Assembly: GCF_017313225.1 (NCBI RefSeq)
Contig: NZ_JAFLNE010000001.1
Location: forward strand, 124,001-188,000
Origin: Allomuricauda sp. CAU 1633
GTDB taxonomy: Bacteria; Bacteroidota; Bacteroidia; Flavobacteriales; Flavobacteriaceae
Direction: 5' to 3'
Length of the DNA stretch: 64,000 nucleotides
In this document: in pieces, positions 52,075-59,854 of the stretch
Layout of the letters: the number at the start of each line of letters is the position of its first letter
Position numbering within the stretch: position 1 is the first letter of the stretch
Notes under the pieces: model-generated
The model's database searches: none
Told to the model about the DNA's origin: nothing
Seen by the model: the letters and a program-made list of their open reading frames with translations, nothing else
Program-made: the position numbers and the translations under genes

Positions 52075-53793
52075 ATGAGTAAATTTTATTACAACGAGGA
52101 GCAGGAATCATACGATGCCATTGTAGTAGGAACTGGCATTAGTGGTGGTTGGGCTGCCAAGGAGTTGTGCGAGAACGGCCTCAAAACCCTTGTTTTGGAA
52201 CGTGGCCCCATGGTGAAACACAGAGAAGACTATCCTACCGCCAATTCAGACCCTTGGGATTTCCCACATAATGGTGAATTGCCAAGAGAAAAAGCGGCCA
52301 GACAAGAAAAACAGGCTAGGACTGGATACACGGTAAAAGCGCCACATAATTTTTGGTTTGTGGATGATATTGACCATCCTTATAATGAAACAAAACGATT
52401 TGATTGGATGCGCGGCTACCACGTAGGTGGACGTTCCATTATGTGGGGCCGTCATAGCTACCGTTGGAGTGATATTGATTTTGGTGCCAATAAAAACGAT
52501 GGTATTGCCGTGGATTGGCCCGTTCGCTATAAAGATATTGCGCCTTGGTACGACAAGGTTGAAAGTTATATAGGAGTTACCGGTGAAACTTTGGGATTGC
52601 CCCAACTTCCGGATGGTATTTTTGAACCCATGATGGAGCTCAACTGTGTGGAGAACCATGTAAAGGAAAAAGTGGCCGAGCATTTTGATGGTCGGGTGAT
52701 TACTGCAGGAAGGGTGGCCCACATTAATAGTGACAAGCAGTTTGATGGTGACGGTCGTGTACGTTGTCAATTTAGGAACCGTTGTATCAGAGGATGTCCT
52801 TTTGGAGCATATTTCAGTAGTGTCTCCTCTACCTTACCTGCTGCGGAAAGAACAGGGAATATGACATTGCGTCCAGATTCCATTGTTCATGAAGTAATTT
52901 ATGATCCGGACACCAAAAAAGCAACTGGGGTTAAAGTCATTGACCGTGAAACCAAAGAAGAGTTTGAGTTCAAGGCCAAGGTTATTTTCCTATGTGCCTC
53001 TGCCCTAGCATCGACTTCCATACTGATGCAATCCAAATCCGATCGCTTTGAAAATGGATTGGGTAACGATTCTGACCAATTGGGAAGAAACATCATGGAC
53101 CACCATTTAGGTGTTGGTGCTTCAGGTAAGTTTGATGGCTTTGACGACAAATATTATAAGGGAAGAAAACCCAACGGTGTTTATGTTCCACGATTTAGAA
53201 ACTTGGGGGGTAATTCCAATATGGATAAGTTTATTAGAGGGTATGGCTATCAAGGTGGTGCCGGAAGGGACAACTGGGAAGAAACCGTAGCTGAACTTTC
53301 GTATGGAAAAGACCTAAAAGAAGCTATTCTTAAACCAGGAGGCTGGTCTTTTGGTATGGGTGGATTTGGCGAGGTGCTACCTTATGAAGATAACAGAATG
53401 ACGATGGATTATGATAAATTGGATCAATGGGGCTTGCCTACGGTTACTTTTGATGCTGAGTTCAAGGAAAACGAGTGGAACATGCGTGAAGATATGAAGC
53501 AGCAAGCTGTTGAAATGTTGACCAAAGCTGGACTTAGGGACGTTGAACCGTATGACCGTCCAGGCGCCTTGGGACTTGGTATCCATGAAATGGGAACCGC
53601 CCGTATGGGTCGTGATCCAAAAACTTCAGTGTTGAATGGGTATAATCAAGTTCATGCCTGTAAAAATGTTTACGTAACCGATGGGGCTTTCATGACATCC
53701 GCAAGCTGTGTGAATCCTTCATTGACCTATATGGCATTTACTGCAAGAGCTGCAAACCATGCCGCTCAAGAACTTAAAAAAGGAAATATATAA
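52075..53793 (+). CDS. GMC family FAD-dependent sugar dehydrogenase, large subunit
   Basis: A 572-residue glucose-methanol-choline oxidoreductase. FAD binding is shown by AIVVGTGISGGWAAKEL (residues 15-31) and ERG at 43-45; VGGRSIMWGRHSYRWS is the second GMC block; and LGIHEMGTARMG and NPSLTYMAFTARAA near the end give the catalytic His/Asn region. CRFRNRCIRGCPFGA-like cysteines (CQFRNRCIRGCPFGA here) suggest an Fe-S-like or structural cluster, as in gluconate and glucoside-3-dehydrogenases. It has no signal peptide; the coupled subunit has a Tat signal and may carry it across the membrane. One base overlaps the next gene (TAATG). Confidence 0.93.
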   Translation: MSKFYYNEEQESYDAIVVGTGISGGWAAKELCENGLKTLVLERGPMVKHREDYPTANSDPWDFPHNGELPREKAARQEKQARTGYTVKAPHNFWFVDDIDHPYNETKRFDWMRGYHVGGRSIMWGRHSYRWSDIDFGANKNDGIAVDWPVRYKDIAPWYDKVESYIGVTGETLGLPQLPDGIFEPMMELNCVENHVKEKVAEHFDGRVITAGRVAHINSDKQFDGDGRVRCQFRNRCIRGCPFGAYFSSVSSTLPAAERTGNMTLRPDSIVHEVIYDPDTKKATGVKVIDRETKEEFEFKAKVIFLCASALASTSILMQSKSDRFENGLGNDSDQLGRNIMDHHLGVGASGKFDGFDDKYYKGRKPNGVYVPRFRNLGGNSNMDKFIRGYGYQGGAGRDNWEETVAELSYGKDLKEAILKPGGWSFGMGGFGEVLPYEDNRMTMDYDKLDQWGLPTVTFDAEFKENEWNMREDMKQQAVEMLTKAGLRDVEPYDRPGALGLGIHEMGTARMGRDPKTSVLNGYNQVHACKNVYVTDGAFMTSASCVNPSLTYMAFTARAANHAAQELKKGNI

Positions 53794-54446
53794 TGGAAAG
53801 AAGATCTGCACTTAAAAATATGGGGATGGCCTTTGGATATGCCGTGGCCACTCCAACACTATTGGGATTACTCCAAAGCTGTAAGGATAAACCTGCCTAT
53901 GCAGAATGGGTGCCTTCCTTTTTGAGCCAAGATCAAGGATACGCCCTTGCACAGACCTTGGATATCATCTTACCAAAAACGGATACGCCCTCTGCAACGG
54001 AAATGAACGTTCATGTGTTCTTTGATTCTTTTATGGATGAGGTATTACCTGAAGAGCAATTGGATTTTGTGAAGTTGAGAATGGACAAATTTTTTGACAA
54101 GGTCCTATCCGATTCTGGCAAACAGTCTTTGACAGATGTGGAAGCTGCCGATATAGAGCCTGTTTTAAAGACGTATTTGGCCAAACGCACACCGGAGCAA
54201 GAAGAAATCCATACTGAGGCCATTGACAGCTATATGGAAGCTGTAATGAATGGCGGTCAAGGTGATATTGATGATGACATTGCCCGTTTTTCATTTGCCA
54301 ACGATTTAAGGGATATGGCCATTTTTGCTTATAAAAATTCTGAATATGTAGGGGAAGAGGTATTGGCCTATGCACCTATTCCAGGTGAATACATTCCATG
54401 TGACGATTTAACTACATTGACCGACGGCAAAGCTTGGTCACTGTAA
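53793..54446 (+). CDS. Gluconate 2-dehydrogenase subunit 3 family protein (Tat lipoprotein hitch-hiker subunit)
   Basis: A 217-residue small subunit. The N-terminus has an RRSALK twin-arginine start, a hydrophobic stretch and LLQSC with Cys30, so it is predicted to be a Tat-exported lipoprotein. The rest matches PF13618: IILPKTDTPSATEMNVHVFFDSFMDE and the later FANDLRDMAIFAYKNSEYVGEEVLAY. In glucoside 3-dehydrogenase and related enzymes this subunit escorts the folded, signal-less FAD subunit to the periplasm, and a cytochrome c accepts electrons. No cytochrome gene is found in this window. Its ATG overlaps the GMC stop by one base. Confidence 0.92.
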   Translation: MERRSALKNMGMAFGYAVATPTLLGLLQSCKDKPAYAEWVPSFLSQDQGYALAQTLDIILPKTDTPSATEMNVHVFFDSFMDEVLPEEQLDFVKLRMDKFFDKVLSDSGKQSLTDVEAADIEPVLKTYLAKRTPEQEEIHTEAIDSYMEAVMNGGQGDIDDDIARFSFANDLRDMAIFAYKNSEYVGEEVLAYAPIPGEYIPCDDLTTLTDGKAWSL

Positions 54447-54467
54447 TTTTGTTCTCCATTTTGAAAT

Positions 54468-54497
54468 AAAAAAACCTCCAGAAAAGGAGGTTTTTTT
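54468..54497. terminator. Bidirectional terminator between the sugar locus and nrdA
   Basis: Stem ACCTCC (54474-54479) / GGAGGT (54486-54491), extended by seven A and seven T residues, loop of six. It ends the GMC operon on the plus strand and the nrdBA message on the minus strand. Confidence 0.9.
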
Positions 54498-54506
54498 GGT
54501 ATTTGG

Positions 54507-54616
54507 ACTGAACACAATCCTAATGAAAATACCTCGGATAGTTCTAAGTGGGGTGAACCGTCTCCGAGGTACTAATCAATAAATAAACACTATCACACAT
54601 ACTGATAAAGTTCAGT
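54507..54616 (-). other. Structured 3' region of nrdA (nested inverted repeats)
   Basis: Between the nrdA stop and the terminator lie nested perfect inverted repeats: outer ACTGAAC (54507-54513) / GTTCAGT (54610-54616) and inner TACCTCGGA (54530-54538) / TCCGAGGTA (54563-54571), with a further GTTC (54541-54544) / GAAC (54555-54558) inside. No coding frame is credible. It would fold at the 3' end of the nrdA message and could be a stability element or the source of a 3'-UTR-derived RNA. Confidence 0.45.
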
Positions 54617-54621
54617 ATAAA

Positions 54622-57093
54622 CTATGATCCGCACATCAAGCAATCATCATCTGCTTGACCTTCCTTGGCGCGTGCAATCATTTCTTTCATTTCTTCTGGC
54701 GTCATGGGCTGTATGTCCACTTCTTGTTGACTGGCATCTGTAGCATCTACTTTTAAAGCTTCAGCTTTGGTTGCCGATGTCATTTCAGACTCCACCGCAA
54801 CACTAACAGGCTCTTCTTTTTTCTTGGAATTGTCCAAAGTAAATTTAATAGCGTCCACTGCTGCCTTGGTCCTGAGGTAGTACATTCCTGTTTTGAGACC
54901 ACTCTTCCAAGCATAGAAATGCATTGATGTCAATTTGGAATAATTGGCATTCTCCATAAAGAGGTTCAACGATTGGCTTTGATCTATGAAATAACCGCGT
55001 TGACGACTCATGTCGATGATATCTTTCATGCTGAGCTCCCAAACGGTCTTGTACAGCTCTTTAATCTCTTGGGGAATCACATCGATATGTTGAATGGAAC
55101 CATTGGCGCGCATCAACTCTTGTTTTAGGTTTTCATTCCATAGCCCCAATCGTACCAAATCTTCTAAAAGGTGCTTGTTCACTACAATGAATTCCCCTGA
55201 CAATACCCTACGGGTATAGATGTTGGAGGTGTAGGGTTCAAAGCATTCGTTATTGCCCAAAATCTGAGATGTTGAGGCGGTTGGCATAGGCGCCACCAAT
55301 AAAGAGTTTCTGACCCCGTTCTTTTTAACATCTTTTCTGAGTTTGTCCCAATCCCATCGTCCAGAAAGCTCCTGGTCCTTAACACCCCAAAGATTGTGTT
55401 GGAACTCTCCTTTTGAAATAGGCGAACCTTCATAGCTGGAATAGGCTCCCTCTTTTTTGGCCATTTCCATGGAAGCGGTTACTGCCGCGAAATATAAGGT
55501 TTCAAAGATTTCTTGGTTCAATTTTTTGGCCTCATCACTTGTGAAAGGCATACGCAACATAATGAACGTATCGGCCAAGCCTTGTACCCCCAGACCAATG
55601 GGTCGGTGCCTCATGTTGGAGTTTCTAGCTTCTTCCACGGGGTAGAAGTTACGGTCAATTACCTTGTTTAGGTTTTTGGTCACTCGCTTTGTTACCCGGA
55701 AAAGTTCCTTGTGGTCAAACTCGCTGTTCTTTACAAACATGGGCAATGCAATGGAGGCCAAGTTACATACCGCCACCTCATCTGGAGACGTATATTCTAA
55801 AATTTCGGTACACAAATTGGAAGAACGGATGGTTCCCAAGTTCTTTTGGTTGCTTTTGCGGTTGGCAGCATCCTTGTAGAGCATGTAGGGAGTTCCGGTT
55901 TCTATTTGGGACTCCAATATTTTTTCCCAAAGATCGCGTGCCTTAATGGTCTTACGTCCCTTTCCTTCAGCTTCATATTGAGTGTACAACTTTTCAAACT
56001 CATCACTATGGCTGTTGAACAACCCAGGGCATTCATTGGGGCACATCAAGGTCCATTCGCCATCAGCCTCCACCCTTTTCATAAACAAGTCCGGAATCCA
56101 CATGGCGTAGAACAAATCGCGGGCGCGCATTTCCTCTTTTCCGTGGTTTTTCTTCAAATCCAAAAAGTCAAAAATATCAGCATGCCAAGGTTCCACATAA
56201 ATGGCGAAGCTGCCTTTTCGCTTACCTCCGCCTTGATCCACATAGCGAGCGGTATCGTTGAAAACGCGAAGCATCGGAACAATTCCGTTTGAGGTTCCGT
56301 TGGTTCCTGCAATGTAGGACCCGGTCGCCCGTATATTGTGAATTGAAAGTCCAATCCCCCCAGCAGACTGCGAGATTTTTGCGGTTTGCTTCAAGGTATC
56401 ATAGATACCATCAATGCTATCATCCTTCATCGCCAAAAGGAAACAGGAAGACATCTGTGGTTTTGGTGTTCCTGAGTTGAAGAGTGTGGGTGTAGCATGG
56501 GTGAAGAACTTTTTGGACATCAACTCATAGGTTTCTATGGCTGATTCCATATCATTCAGATGGATACCAACAGCTACCCGCATGAGCATGTGCTGGGGAC
56601 GCTCGGCAATTTTGCCATTGATTTTAAGCAAATAGGAACGTTCCAAGGTTTTAAAACCGAAATAATCGTAGCCAAAATCCCGGTTGTAAATAATGGTGGA
56701 ATCCAAAGTATCGGCATTTTCTGAAACCACCTTGTACACTTCATCAGAAAGTAAAGGGGCTTTTTTGCCAGTTCTTGGATTCACATATTCGTAAAGATCC
56801 TTCATGGTTTCGGAGAAGGATTTCTTGGTATTCTTGTGCAGGTTGGAAACCGAGATACGCGCCGCCAGCTTTGCATAATCAGGATGAGTGGTGGTCATGG
56901 TCGCAGCAATTTCTGCAGCCAAATTGTCCAACTCGGATGTGGTAACCCCATCATACAATCCCTCAATAACGCGCATGGCTACCTTTACAGGGTCTACCAA
57001 AGAATTGAGTCCATAACAAAGTTTTCTAACTCGGGCCGTAATCTTGTCGAACATTATCGGCTCTTTTCTTCCATCTCTTTTTACTACATACAT
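54622..57093 (-). CDS. nrdA: Ribonucleoside-diphosphate reductase, alpha subunit
   Basis: An 823-residue class I ribonucleotide reductase large subunit. An N-terminal ATP-cone ([20 protein letters not shown]) covers about residues 1-90 and gives dATP feedback control. The catalytic barrel has [14 protein letters not shown] and the GVQGLADTF block; the C-terminal redox pair is CLMCGS at the very end. A linker of about 60 residues rich in Ser, Ala and Glu joins the barrel to the tail. nrdB is 116 bp upstream on the same strand. A 20-bp palindrome in that gap suggests separate or modulated expression. Confidence 0.97.
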   Translation of the reverse strand: MYVVKRDGRKEPIMFDKITARVRKLCYGLNSLVDPVKVAMRVIEGLYDGVTTSELDNLAAEIAATMTTTHPDYAKLAARISVSNLHKNTKKSFSETMKDLYEYVNPRTGKKAPLLSDEVYKVVSENADTLDSTIIYNRDFGYDYFGFKTLERSYLLKINGKIAERPQHMLMRVAVGIHLNDMESAIETYELMSKKFFTHATPTLFNSGTPKPQMSSCFLLAMKDDSIDGIYDTLKQTAKISQSAGGIGLSIHNIRATGSYIAGTNGTSNGIVPMLRVFNDTARYVDQGGGKRKGSFAIYVEPWHADIFDFLDLKKNHGKEEMRARDLFYAMWIPDLFMKRVEADGEWTLMCPNECPGLFNSHSDEFEKLYTQYEAEGKGRKTIKARDLWEKILESQIETGTPYMLYKDAANRKSNQKNLGTIRSSNLCTEILEYTSPDEVAVCNLASIALPMFVKNSEFDHKELFRVTKRVTKNLNKVIDRNFYPVEEARNSNMRHRPIGLGVQGLADTFIMLRMPFTSDEAKKLNQEIFETLYFAAVTASMEMAKKEGAYSSYEGSPISKGEFQHNLWGVKDQELSGRWDWDKLRKDVKKNGVRNSLLVAPMPTASTSQILGNNECFEPYTSNIYTRRVLSGEFIVVNKHLLEDLVRLGLWNENLKQELMRANGSIQHIDVIPQEIKELYKTVWELSMKDIIDMSRQRGYFIDQSQSLNLFMENANYSKLTSMHFYAWKSGLKTGMYYLRTKAAVDAIKFTLDNSKKKEEPVSVAVESEMTSATKAEALKVDATDASQQEVDIQPMTPEEMKEMIARAKEGQADDDCLMCGS

Positions 57094-57131
57094 GGCGCTA
57101 CGAATATTTAGTGTTACTGTTGGTTTTTTTG

Positions 57132-57151
57132 AATGTTAAAAATTTAACATT
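57132..57151. promoter_or_regulatory. 20-bp palindrome between nrdB and nrdA
   Basis: AATGTTAAA (57132-57140) and TTTAACATT (57143-57151) are perfect inverted repeats with a 2-bp centre, 39 bases upstream of the nrdA start. A 7-bp hairpin ACTTCCG / CGGAAGT (57171-57191) lies closer to nrdB. A -7-like TAAATTTT occurs on the minus strand within the palindrome. It may be an operator for a separate nrdA promoter, or an RNA hairpin. It does not match the NrdR box. Confidence 0.45.
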
Positions 57152-57209
57152 TTGTGTTAAGTGCATGGAAACTTCCGTGGCAATCGGAAGTCAACAAACA
57201 ATTGGTTAC

Positions 57210-58196
57210 TTAAAAATCTGCGTCGAAACTGATTTTTTGCGAATCAGAATCTTGCTCTTTGTTCAATACGCCTGCCTTTTGGTATTCAGACACACGTTTT
57301 TCAAAGAAATTGGTCTTGCCTTGGAGGGAGATCATGTCCATAAAATCAAATGGATTGGTGGCGTTGTACACCTTCTCGCATTGCAACTCCACCAACAAGC
57401 GGTCTGTTACAAACTCCAGGTATTGGGTCATTAATTTGGCATTCATTCCAATAAGGCTTACCGGAAGTGATTCGGTAATGAACTCTCTTTCTATGTTCAA
57501 TGCATCAACAATGATTTCCTTGATGCGCTCCTTGGGAACCTTGTTCACCAAGTGATTATTGTGCAAATGCACAGCATAGTCACAGTGCATTCCCTCATCC
57601 CTCGAAATCAGTTCATTGGAAAAGGTAAGTCCGGGCATGAGCCCTCTTTTCTTCAACCAAAAAATAGAGCAGAACGCACCCGAAAAGAAGATACCTTCCA
57701 CGGCAGCAAAAGCAATCAATCGTTCTGCAAAACTGGGCGACTCAATCCATTTTAAGGCCCAATCAGCTTTCTTTTTAATGGCAGGAAAGTTTTCAATAGC
57801 TTTGAAGAGTACGCTTTTTTCTTTTTCTTCCTTCACATAGGTATCGATGAGCAACGAGTAGGTTTCTGAATGGATGTTCTCCATCATAATCTGGAAACCA
57901 TAGAAAAACTTGGCTTCGGAATATTGCACCTCGTTCACAAAGTTCTCTGCAAGGTTTTCATTTACAATTCCATCTGAAGCGGCGAAAAATGCCAAAATGT
58001 GTTTAATGAAATAGCGCTCGTCATCGTTCAACTTAGTGTTCCAATCCGATAAATCCTGATGCAAATCAATCTCTTCTGCCGTCCAAAAACAAGCTTCCTG
58101 TTTTTTGTACCATTCCCAAAGATCGTGGTGCTTAATGGGAAAAATTACAAATCTATCCTTGTTGTCTTGTAATATGGGCTCAACTGCTTCTGACAT
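57210..58196 (-). CDS. nrdB: Ribonucleoside-diphosphate reductase, beta subunit
   Basis: A 328-residue class I radical subunit. The metal ligands and radical tyrosine fit class Ia: Glu and His of [10 protein letters not shown], with Tyr four residues after His as in E. coli Tyr122, Asp in [12 protein letters not shown], and the later Glu/His of [12 protein letters not shown]. So this is not one of the tyrosine-less subclasses found in some Flavobacteria. It precedes nrdA in the same direction. A minus-strand terminator at 58411-58453 isolates it from the small gene upstream, so its promoter should lie in 58197-58410, where no exact -7 box is visible. Confidence 0.95.
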   Translation of the reverse strand: MSEAVEPILQDNKDRFVIFPIKHHDLWEWYKKQEACFWTAEEIDLHQDLSDWNTKLNDDERYFIKHILAFFAASDGIVNENLAENFVNEVQYSEAKFFYGFQIMMENIHSETYSLLIDTYVKEEKEKSVLFKAIENFPAIKKKADWALKWIESPSFAERLIAFAAVEGIFFSGAFCSIFWLKKRGLMPGLTFSNELISRDEGMHCDYAVHLHNNHLVNKVPKERIKEIIVDALNIEREFITESLPVSLIGMNAKLMTQYLEFVTDRLLVELQCEKVYNATNPFDFMDMISLQGKTNFFEKRVSEYQKAGVLNKEQDSDSQKISFDADF

Positions 58197-58410
58197 AATC
58201 GTTCGTTAAAATTTACAATTTGGAAAGGGATTTCCATGTGAATAAGGACTAACAAAGATTCAAAAATGTTGGTAGATTGTAAAGGGCGTTTTTGCAAAAC
58301 GGGAGCAAAGTTTTTAACACAGGTTGTTGACATCTAGTGTGACGGTTACCCTTGTTGGCCTCGGCCAAATCTGTCTTTTGATAACTTTTGAGTTGTAATT
58401 TTCCGTTAAC

Positions 58411-58453
58411 AAAAAAAGACCAAAAAGTATATTGCAACATACTCTTTGGTCTT
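58411..58453 (-). terminator. Minus-strand terminator upstream of nrdB
   Basis: Arms of 15 bases (58416-58430 and 58439-58453, 14 of 15 paired; GACCAAA/TTTGGTC core) with an 8-base loop. On the minus strand it is followed by seven T residues (complement of 58411-58417). It ends a transcript coming from the small peptide gene at 58676-58810. Confidence 0.82.
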
Positions 58454-58675
58454 ACTGCTTATGAATTGCGGTTAGTGCTATAAGAAGTGTATTACCAAAA
58501 TGTACGGCCTCTTCAGACTATGCCATTGAAATCATTTAATTCTAGGTAGTTCCCCCGAAACCTAAAACAGTATCCCAAGGTTCCTCTGAAGATTTTCTTT
58601 TGCAAGCGGTTTCTATAATCAAGAGAATTGGTTGCTTTGGCCGTACTATTTATTTGGTAATATTTGTATGAACGT

Positions 58676-58810
58676 TTATCTGGGAGTACGATGACCTTCT
58701 ACCGCCACGCTATCCCAATTTTGCTGTACCTCAATGTCCTTACTTTCCGAAACAGCAGCAAAAATCAAGGCCGCCAACAAAATTATGAACAGTACAAAAC
58801 ACTTTTTCAT
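58676..58810 (-). CDS. Small secreted or membrane-anchored peptide (44 aa)
   Basis: A 44-codon frame starting MKKCFVLFIILLAALIFAAV, a textbook signal peptide or anchor, followed by a 24-residue polar tail with a single Trp (NWDSVAVEG) ending HRTPR. It lies alone in the 908-base gap between nrdB and the LytTR gene (58197-59104) and its transcript would be closed by the terminator at 58411-58453, leaving about 220 untranslated bases. I recognise no family. A mature peptide of about 22 residues would be released by signal peptidase. The rest of the gap shows a CCCCAA/TTGGGG hairpin (58953-58968) and nothing else I can name. Confidence 0.45.
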   Translation of the reverse strand: MKKCFVLFIILLAALIFAAVSESKDIEVQQNWDSVAVEGHRTPR

Positions 58811-59077
58811 AGTAACTTTAACTTAGATGGTTCCCTAATTTTAACAGCGCCAAGATAGATAACAATGGCCCCGACTCCTTGTTGGTTTGTATAAACGGTT
58901 GCCTTTTATGTATAATTGGTTTGCTGATTTTGAACCTTAAGACCCCTTTTTGCCCCAAAGAATTGGGGTATAGGCCAAAAGACAATGCCCTATTCACTTG
59001 ATTTGACATTTTTTACCAGTTATACGCGTTACTTGTCCATCAACACATAATTTTAAGAAGCATAAACAGAATAATCC

Positions 59078-59085
59078 TAAATTTG
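59078..59085 (+). promoter_or_regulatory. -7 box of the LytTR regulator gene
   Basis: TAAATTTG, an exact TAnnTTTG match ending 19 bases before the ATG at 59105. Confidence 0.5.
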
Positions 59086-59104
59086 AAATACCTATATTGT
59101 TTAT

Positions 59105-59839
59105 ATGCTAGAAGCGGTTATTGTAGATGACGAGATCAAAGCCCTACAAAGTTTGAGTTGGGAGCTGACCAACTTGAGCGACGAGGTTGACATCATTGCA
59201 TCATTCACCGATGCCCATGAGGCTTTGGACTATCTGGAGAAAAATACCCCAGACTGTCTTTTCTTGGATATTGAAATGCCTGCCATGGATGGTTTTCAGT
59301 TCATTAAAAATTTGAAGAACAAGGATTTCCCGGTGGTTATTACTACAGCCTATAACCAATACGCACTCCAGGCCTTAAAAAATGAGGCCATTGATTATTT
59401 GCTCAAACCTATTGACACGGATGATCTTGAGCTCACCATTGCCAAGATAAAAAAATACAATTCCAAGAATTTGACCATTAATCGGTTGGAGAAAATGTTG
59501 TTGAATTTCAATGCAGAATCGCACAGCAAAAAAATTACCATAAATACCGATGGTAAATTGGTGTTCTTGAACAGTGACGACATTCTCTATGCAGAATCCG
59601 ACGGAAATTATAGCACCATCTTCCTCACTGATGGCCAAAAAATCTTGCTTACCAAAAAATTGAAGGAAGTAAATACCCTCTTGCCAGACAATAGCTTTTT
59701 CAGAATCCACAACTCCTACATCATCAACCTGAACAAGATAAAGGAATTCCTAAAGACCGACGGATACGTTGTATTGGAATCCAACCATAAAATCCCAGTC
59801 TCAAGGCAAAAAAAATCCGATTTTTTGGATATGCTGTAA
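59105..59839 (+). CDS. LytTR-family response regulator
   Basis: A 244-residue two-component regulator. The receiver domain (residues 1-120) has the acidic pair VDDE, the phosphorylated Asp55 in FLDIEMPAMDG, the Thr of VITTAYN and the Lys of LLKPID. The LytTR DNA-binding domain (about 140-244) has ILYAESDGNYSTIFL and FFRIHNSYIINLNKI. The partner kinase follows 15 bp downstream. LytTR proteins bind paired direct repeats; none is evident at its own promoter. Confidence 0.95.
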   Translation: MLEAVIVDDEIKALQSLSWELTNLSDEVDIIASFTDAHEALDYLEKNTPDCLFLDIEMPAMDGFQFIKNLKNKDFPVVITTAYNQYALQALKNEAIDYLLKPIDTDDLELTIAKIKKYNSKNLTINRLEKMLLNFNAESHSKKITINTDGKLVFLNSDDILYAESDGNYSTIFLTDGQKILLTKKLKEVNTLLPDNSFFRIHNSYIINLNKIKEFLKTDGYVVLESNHKIPVSRQKKSDFLDML

Positions 59840-59854
59840 TCCCCCAACATACCT

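Noticed and set aside
57171..57191. Terminator between nrdB and nrdA
   Set aside because: The 7-bp hairpin is not followed by a T run on the minus strand, so it is not an intrinsic terminator.
58317..58340. NrdR-box-like ACAC...GTGT sequence upstream of nrdB
   Set aside because: Only the outer four bases of each half match; the AT core and spacing of NrdR boxes are absent.
58513..58695. 60-codon open frame on the minus strand downstream of the small peptide gene
   Set aside because: It lacks an ATG, GTG or TTG near its beginning, overlaps the small peptide gene in another frame, and shows no recognisable domain.
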